7,832 bases of DNA from Candidatus Bathyarchaeota archaeon B26-1 (GTDB lineage: Archaea > Thermoproteota > Bathyarchaeia > Bathyarchaeales > B26-1). The DNA is taken from positions 1 to 7,832 of the forward strand of contig LUCD01000058.1 in the NCBI GenBank assembly GCA_001593925.1, read 5' to 3'. The translations under genes and the position numbers were made by a program. The first letter of the stretch is position 1. Each line of letters opens with the position of its first letter. Under the pieces are notes generated by a model. The model had not been told where the DNA came from. It did no database searches and saw only the letters and a program-made list of their open reading frames with translations. This document shows positions 5,856 to 7,832 of this stretch, one piece after another.

Positions 5856-5863
5856 TTACTTCG

Positions 5864-5883
5864 GGTTCCTCTCTTTGGGAACC
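5864..5883 (-). terminator. Small hairpin downstream of proS, possible transcript end
   Basis: GGTTCC (5864-5869) and GGAACC (5878-5883) are exact complements with an eight-base interior; one G-T pair can extend the stem inward. It lies 26 bases past the proS stop in the direction of proS transcription, followed on that strand by CGAAGTAATTT, with only a short T-run. A role in ending proS transcripts is tentative. The rest of 5742-5909 holds the repeats noted separately and no credible gene. Confidence 0.25.
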
Positions 5884-5909
5884 GATTTCGCAACCCTTCA
5901 GCTCCGGGG

Positions 5910-7328
5910 CTAGTAAGCCTTAGCTACGTATATTATCAGCTTGGCTTCTCCCTTACAGATTATGCAGGGCCCTTCTGGAGGTTCATCCACGTCGAAACGG
6001 TGGCCCCTAATCTCCCCTCCTGACTCCTCCCTGATCTTTTCGGCGCACTCCAGTCTCCCACACCAGTTAACCCTACCTATCTTTTTCTCCTTTATCACGC
6101 TCTTTAAGGCCTCTAAGCTCCGAGCGTTGACGATCATCTCCTCCATCGTTTTGAGGCTTCTCTCGGCGAGCTCGTTCGTGATCTTGACGAAGAGCTCTCT
6201 TATGGCGGGGATCATCTCCTCGACCTTAACTCTGCTCCGCTTCAAGTTCACCCTCTCGGAGAGGGTTACCTGCCTCTCCTCAAGGTCTTTAGGTCCAACC
6301 TCAACCCGAACCGGGACTCCGAACATCTCCCAACGGTAAAACTTCTCTCCAGGCTGATCCTCGCTCTCATCTATCTGAACCCTTATCCCCTCCCTCTTTA
6401 TCCGCTCGTAGACCTCTCTCGAGTACTTCTTGACTTCCTCTTCCACACCTTTGTAGGGTATAGGTATGACAATAACTTGGACGGGCGCTACCTCAGGGGG
6501 CAGGACTAAACCGTGGTCGTCGCCGTGCTGGCTGATCAGAGCTGCCAAGGTTCGGCTTATCCCGAACCCATAACACGTCTGGAAGACATATTTGTGACTT
6601 CCATCCACGTCTTCGTAGGTTATGTCGAAGGCCTTCGCGAAGTTCTCACCCAGGTTGTGGACTGTTCCTATCTGGTTGACTCGGCCGTCCGGGTTCCAAG
6701 CGTCGAAGGCTAGGGAGTACACGGCTCCGGCGAACTTGTCGAAGTCAGGCCTCTTTAGTATGAGGAAGCCTAAGCCCAGCCTCCTGAAGACCTCCCTGTA
6801 TATTCTCACGGCTTCCTGAACCTGCCTCTCCGCGTCCTCCCAGTCTTTATGCGCGGTGTGAGCCTCGTTCCATAGGAACTCCCTCATTCTCAGAAGGGGT
6901 CTCGTCGCCTTCGTCTCGTAACGGTAAACCGGGACGCTCTGGAACACCTTCAAAGGGAGGTCCGCGTGAGACCTTATCCAGTAGGAGAAGAGCGGGTACA
7001 TAGCCGTCTCCGATGTAGGTCTCAAGAGCATCTTCCTAGCGAGTTTACGGCTTCCAGCCTGCGTTATCCAGAAGACCTCCGCCCTGAAACCTTCTATATG
7101 CTCAGCCTCCTTCGCGAAGGAGTCCTCAGGTATGACTACGGGGAAGAGCATCGGGTTGTGGCCTGAAGCCTCAAGCCTCTCCTCAAGCATCTGTATTATC
7201 TTCCTCACAATACGCCATCCCCAGCCTTTATAGACCGCGAAGCCCTTGATGGGATACCTATAGTCCAGTATCTCAGCGTTGAAGAGAACCTCGTCGAACC
7301 ATTCGCTGAAGTTCTCGTACTTCTTCAT
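5910..7328 (-). CDS. proS: Prolyl-tRNA synthetase, archaeal/eukaryotic type
   Basis: The product has 472 residues and charges tRNA(Pro) with proline in the cytoplasm. It is a class II synthetase without the bacterial editing insertion. Motifs: the motif-1 region with FPVVIPEDSF (62-71); LRPTSETAMYPLFSYWIRS (102-120), which forms part of the active site; motif 2, VYRYETKATRPLLRMREFLW (134-153) then NEAHTAH; motif 3, GFGISRTLAALI (254-265); an anticodon-binding domain near 280-380; and the C-terminal zinc-binding domain with C423, C428, C455 and C458, ending in Ala-Tyr as expected for this type. The ATG at 7328 is preferred over an in-frame GTG at 7379 because GGAGG lies 7 bases upstream and the added 17 residues are not family-like. 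A TATA-like box at 7401-7408 predicts transcription beginning near 7379, giving a leader of about 50 bases. All catalytic elements look intact. Confidence 0.97.
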   Translation of the reverse strand: MKKYENFSEWFDEVLFNAEILDYRYPIKGFAVYKGWGWRIVRKIIQMLEERLEASGHNPMLFPVVIPEDSFAKEAEHIEGFRAEVFWITQAGSRKLARKMLLRPTSETAMYPLFSYWIRSHADLPLKVFQSVPVYRYETKATRPLLRMREFLWNEAHTAHKDWEDAERQVQEAVRIYREVFRRLGLGFLILKRPDFDKFAGAVYSLAFDAWNPDGRVNQIGTVHNLGENFAKAFDITYEDVDGSHKYVFQTCYGFGISRTLAALISQHGDDHGLVLPPEVAPVQVIVIPIPYKGVEEEVKKYSREVYERIKREGIRVQIDESEDQPGEKFYRWEMFGVPVRVEVGPKDLEERQVTLSERVNLKRSRVKVEEMIPAIRELFVKITNELAERSLKTMEEMIVNARSLEALKSVIKEKKIGRVNWCGRLECAEKIREESGGEIRGHRFDVDEPPEGPCIICKGEAKLIIYVAKAY

Positions 7329-7333
7329 GCAAA

Positions 7334-7345
7334 CCCCTCCGGGGG
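7334..7345 (-). promoter_or_regulatory. proS: proS ribosome binding site inside a short GC hairpin
   Basis: On the minus strand CCCCCGGAGGGG precedes the ATG by five bases. The GGAGG core (7340-7336) is a strong SD and fixes the start at 7328. CCCC (7345-7342) can pair with GGGG (7337-7334) around the loop CGGA, partly hiding the SD. With only four G-C pairs, the structure may be incidental. Confidence 0.4.
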
Positions 7346-7400
7346 CAGCCTCCCTTTTCAGACCTCTGGGAGAACCCACCTACCAACGAGAGACGAATCG

Positions 7401-7408
7401 TTAATAAA
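7401..7408 (-). promoter_or_regulatory. proS: Putative TATA box of proS
   Basis: The minus strand reads TTTATTAA, preceded by GTAAAAC, in the AT-rich gap between the upstream membrane protein gene and proS. It is centred about 26 bases before position 7379, predicting a leader of about 50 bases to the ATG at 7328. The spacing is right for an archaeal TBP site. Confidence 0.55.
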
Positions 7409-7427
7409 GTTTTACGGTCTCCCCCTT

Positions 7428-7832
7428 TTAGCTTGGCGGCTGTAAAGCTTTATCGGCGGCATGCAAGTGTTTGGCGGTTCTCCACGCGTAGATCAGGGCT
7501 GTTAAACCCGCGTGGACCGTGATGCTCATAAGGGAGTAGGATGGAACCCCCAAGAGGACGCCGACGAGTATGTGGATATTGTAGAGGTTCCTTCTCCCAG
7601 CTATTCTCCTGAAGACCCTCTCGAAGTCCCCGTATATGTCTAGACTCGTTTTCATGGTCCGGCTGAAGGTGTCATAACAGTAACGATAGAACGAGATGAA
7701 GAGGATCGAGAAAAGAGCAAATATTAATGGTGAAGCCTCACCCGAGCTGTTGTAGAGGTACAGGGATAACGCTACAAGCCAAGAGAACTCGAAGAGGAGA
7801 TCGAAGGCATGCTCCATCTTGCCGAGCTTCGT
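7428..7832 (-). CDS. Multi-pass membrane protein, C-terminal part; possible CDP-alcohol phosphatidyltransferase family
   Basis: The frame is open to the window edge: five codons (TKLGK) precede the ATG at 7817, so the gene probably begins outside and 134 residues are visible. There are about four hydrophobic segments: near 7-23 and 29-47, and a pair within 78-112, counting from that Met. TKLGKMEHAFDLLFE followed by a membrane helix recalls the end of the CDP-alcohol phosphatidyltransferase signature (G-xxx-D-xxx-D). The later FRRIAGRRNLYNIHILVGVLLG resembles the C-terminal part of archaeal members, some fused to nucleotidyltransferases. The acidic spacing differs from the canonical form, with Glu at +3 and Asp at +7 from the Gly, and the decisive D-xx-DG-xx-AR half is outside the window, so the family is tentative. 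If correct, it would make a phosphodiester-linked lipid or osmolyte head group in the membrane. It precedes proS on the same strand, with a proS promoter in the 99-base gap. Confidence 0.5.
   Translation of the reverse strand, partial: TKLGKMEHAFDLLFEFSWLVALSLYLYNSSGEASPLIFALFSILFISFYRYCYDTFSRTMKTSLDIYGDFERVFRRIAGRRNLYNIHILVGVLLGVPSYSLMSITVHAGLTALIYAWRTAKHLHAADKALQPPS

Noticed and set aside
5861..5884. GGTTCC...GGAACC considered as the T-arm of a tRNA.
   Set aside because: It lacks the GTTCRANYC-type loop, and no acceptor, D or anticodon arm can be formed around it.
5770..5913. A 47-codon plus-strand open frame in the gap between the DUF401 gene and proS, with an Arg-rich middle.
   Set aside because: It has no SD, only a weak TTTAA at 5747-5751, no recognisable motif, and runs into the proS stop on the opposite strand. 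Its length is expected by chance.
7329..7379. GTG start at 7379 adding 17 residues to ProRS.
   Set aside because: The added stretch is not ProRS-like and a strong SD (GGAGG) lies 7 bases before the ATG at 7328. A leaderless GTG start at the predicted transcription start is possible but less likely.

Overview
The window reads as archaeal chromosome. It carries an eS6 ribosomal protein (found in archaea and eukaryotes), an archaeal/eukaryotic-type prolyl-tRNA synthetase with a C-terminal zinc motif, a PAC2-family protein and a DUF401 membrane protein. TATA-like boxes lie about 25 bases before likely transcription starts, arginine is mostly AGG/AGA, and several starts have purine-rich Shine-Dalgarno (SD) sites. 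The style suits a thermophilic or TACK-like lineage such as Bathyarchaeia or Korarchaeia, but that placement is inference. I see no tRNA, rRNA, CRISPR array, insertion sequence or phage gene. Coding density is high and all eight genes look intact, apart from the two cut by the window edges.

Layout. (1) 1-1185, plus: a UbiD-family decarboxylase lacking its N-terminus, possibly the archaeal mevalonate-pathway enzyme anhydromevalonate phosphate decarboxylase. (2) 1232-1777, minus: a stand-alone macrodomain protein, convergent with UbiD. (3) 1778-1910: a divergent promoter region with one TATA-like box on each strand and an imperfect dyad just before the eS6 gene. (4) 1911-4525, plus: a tight cluster of rps6e, a Dus-like TIM-barrel flavoprotein, a PAC2 protein and an AAG/MPG-type 3-methyladenine DNA glycosylase, with a 14-base overlap and short gaps. 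(5) 4533-5741, minus: a DUF401 integral membrane protein, whose stop lies 7 bases from the glycosylase stop. (6) 5742-5909: a 168-base gap with a small hairpin and a 9-base direct repeat. (7) 5910-7328, minus: proS with its own promoter. (8) 7428-7832, minus: the C-terminal part of a multi-pass membrane protein, tentatively of the CDP-alcohol phosphatidyltransferase family.

Functionally this is mostly housekeeping: translation (eS6, ProRS, perhaps tRNA modification), protein quality control (PAC2), base-excision repair (AAG), ADP-ribose signalling (macrodomain), isoprenoid or aromatic decarboxylation (UbiD), and membrane functions. I do not find convincing evidence for a wholly new system. 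The points most worth a second look are: the inverted repeats whose right arms contain or touch the SD sites of three genes in the rps6e cluster; a Dus-like protein without the usual catalytic cysteine, translationally tied to eS6; and a glycosylase with altered lesion-pocket residues.
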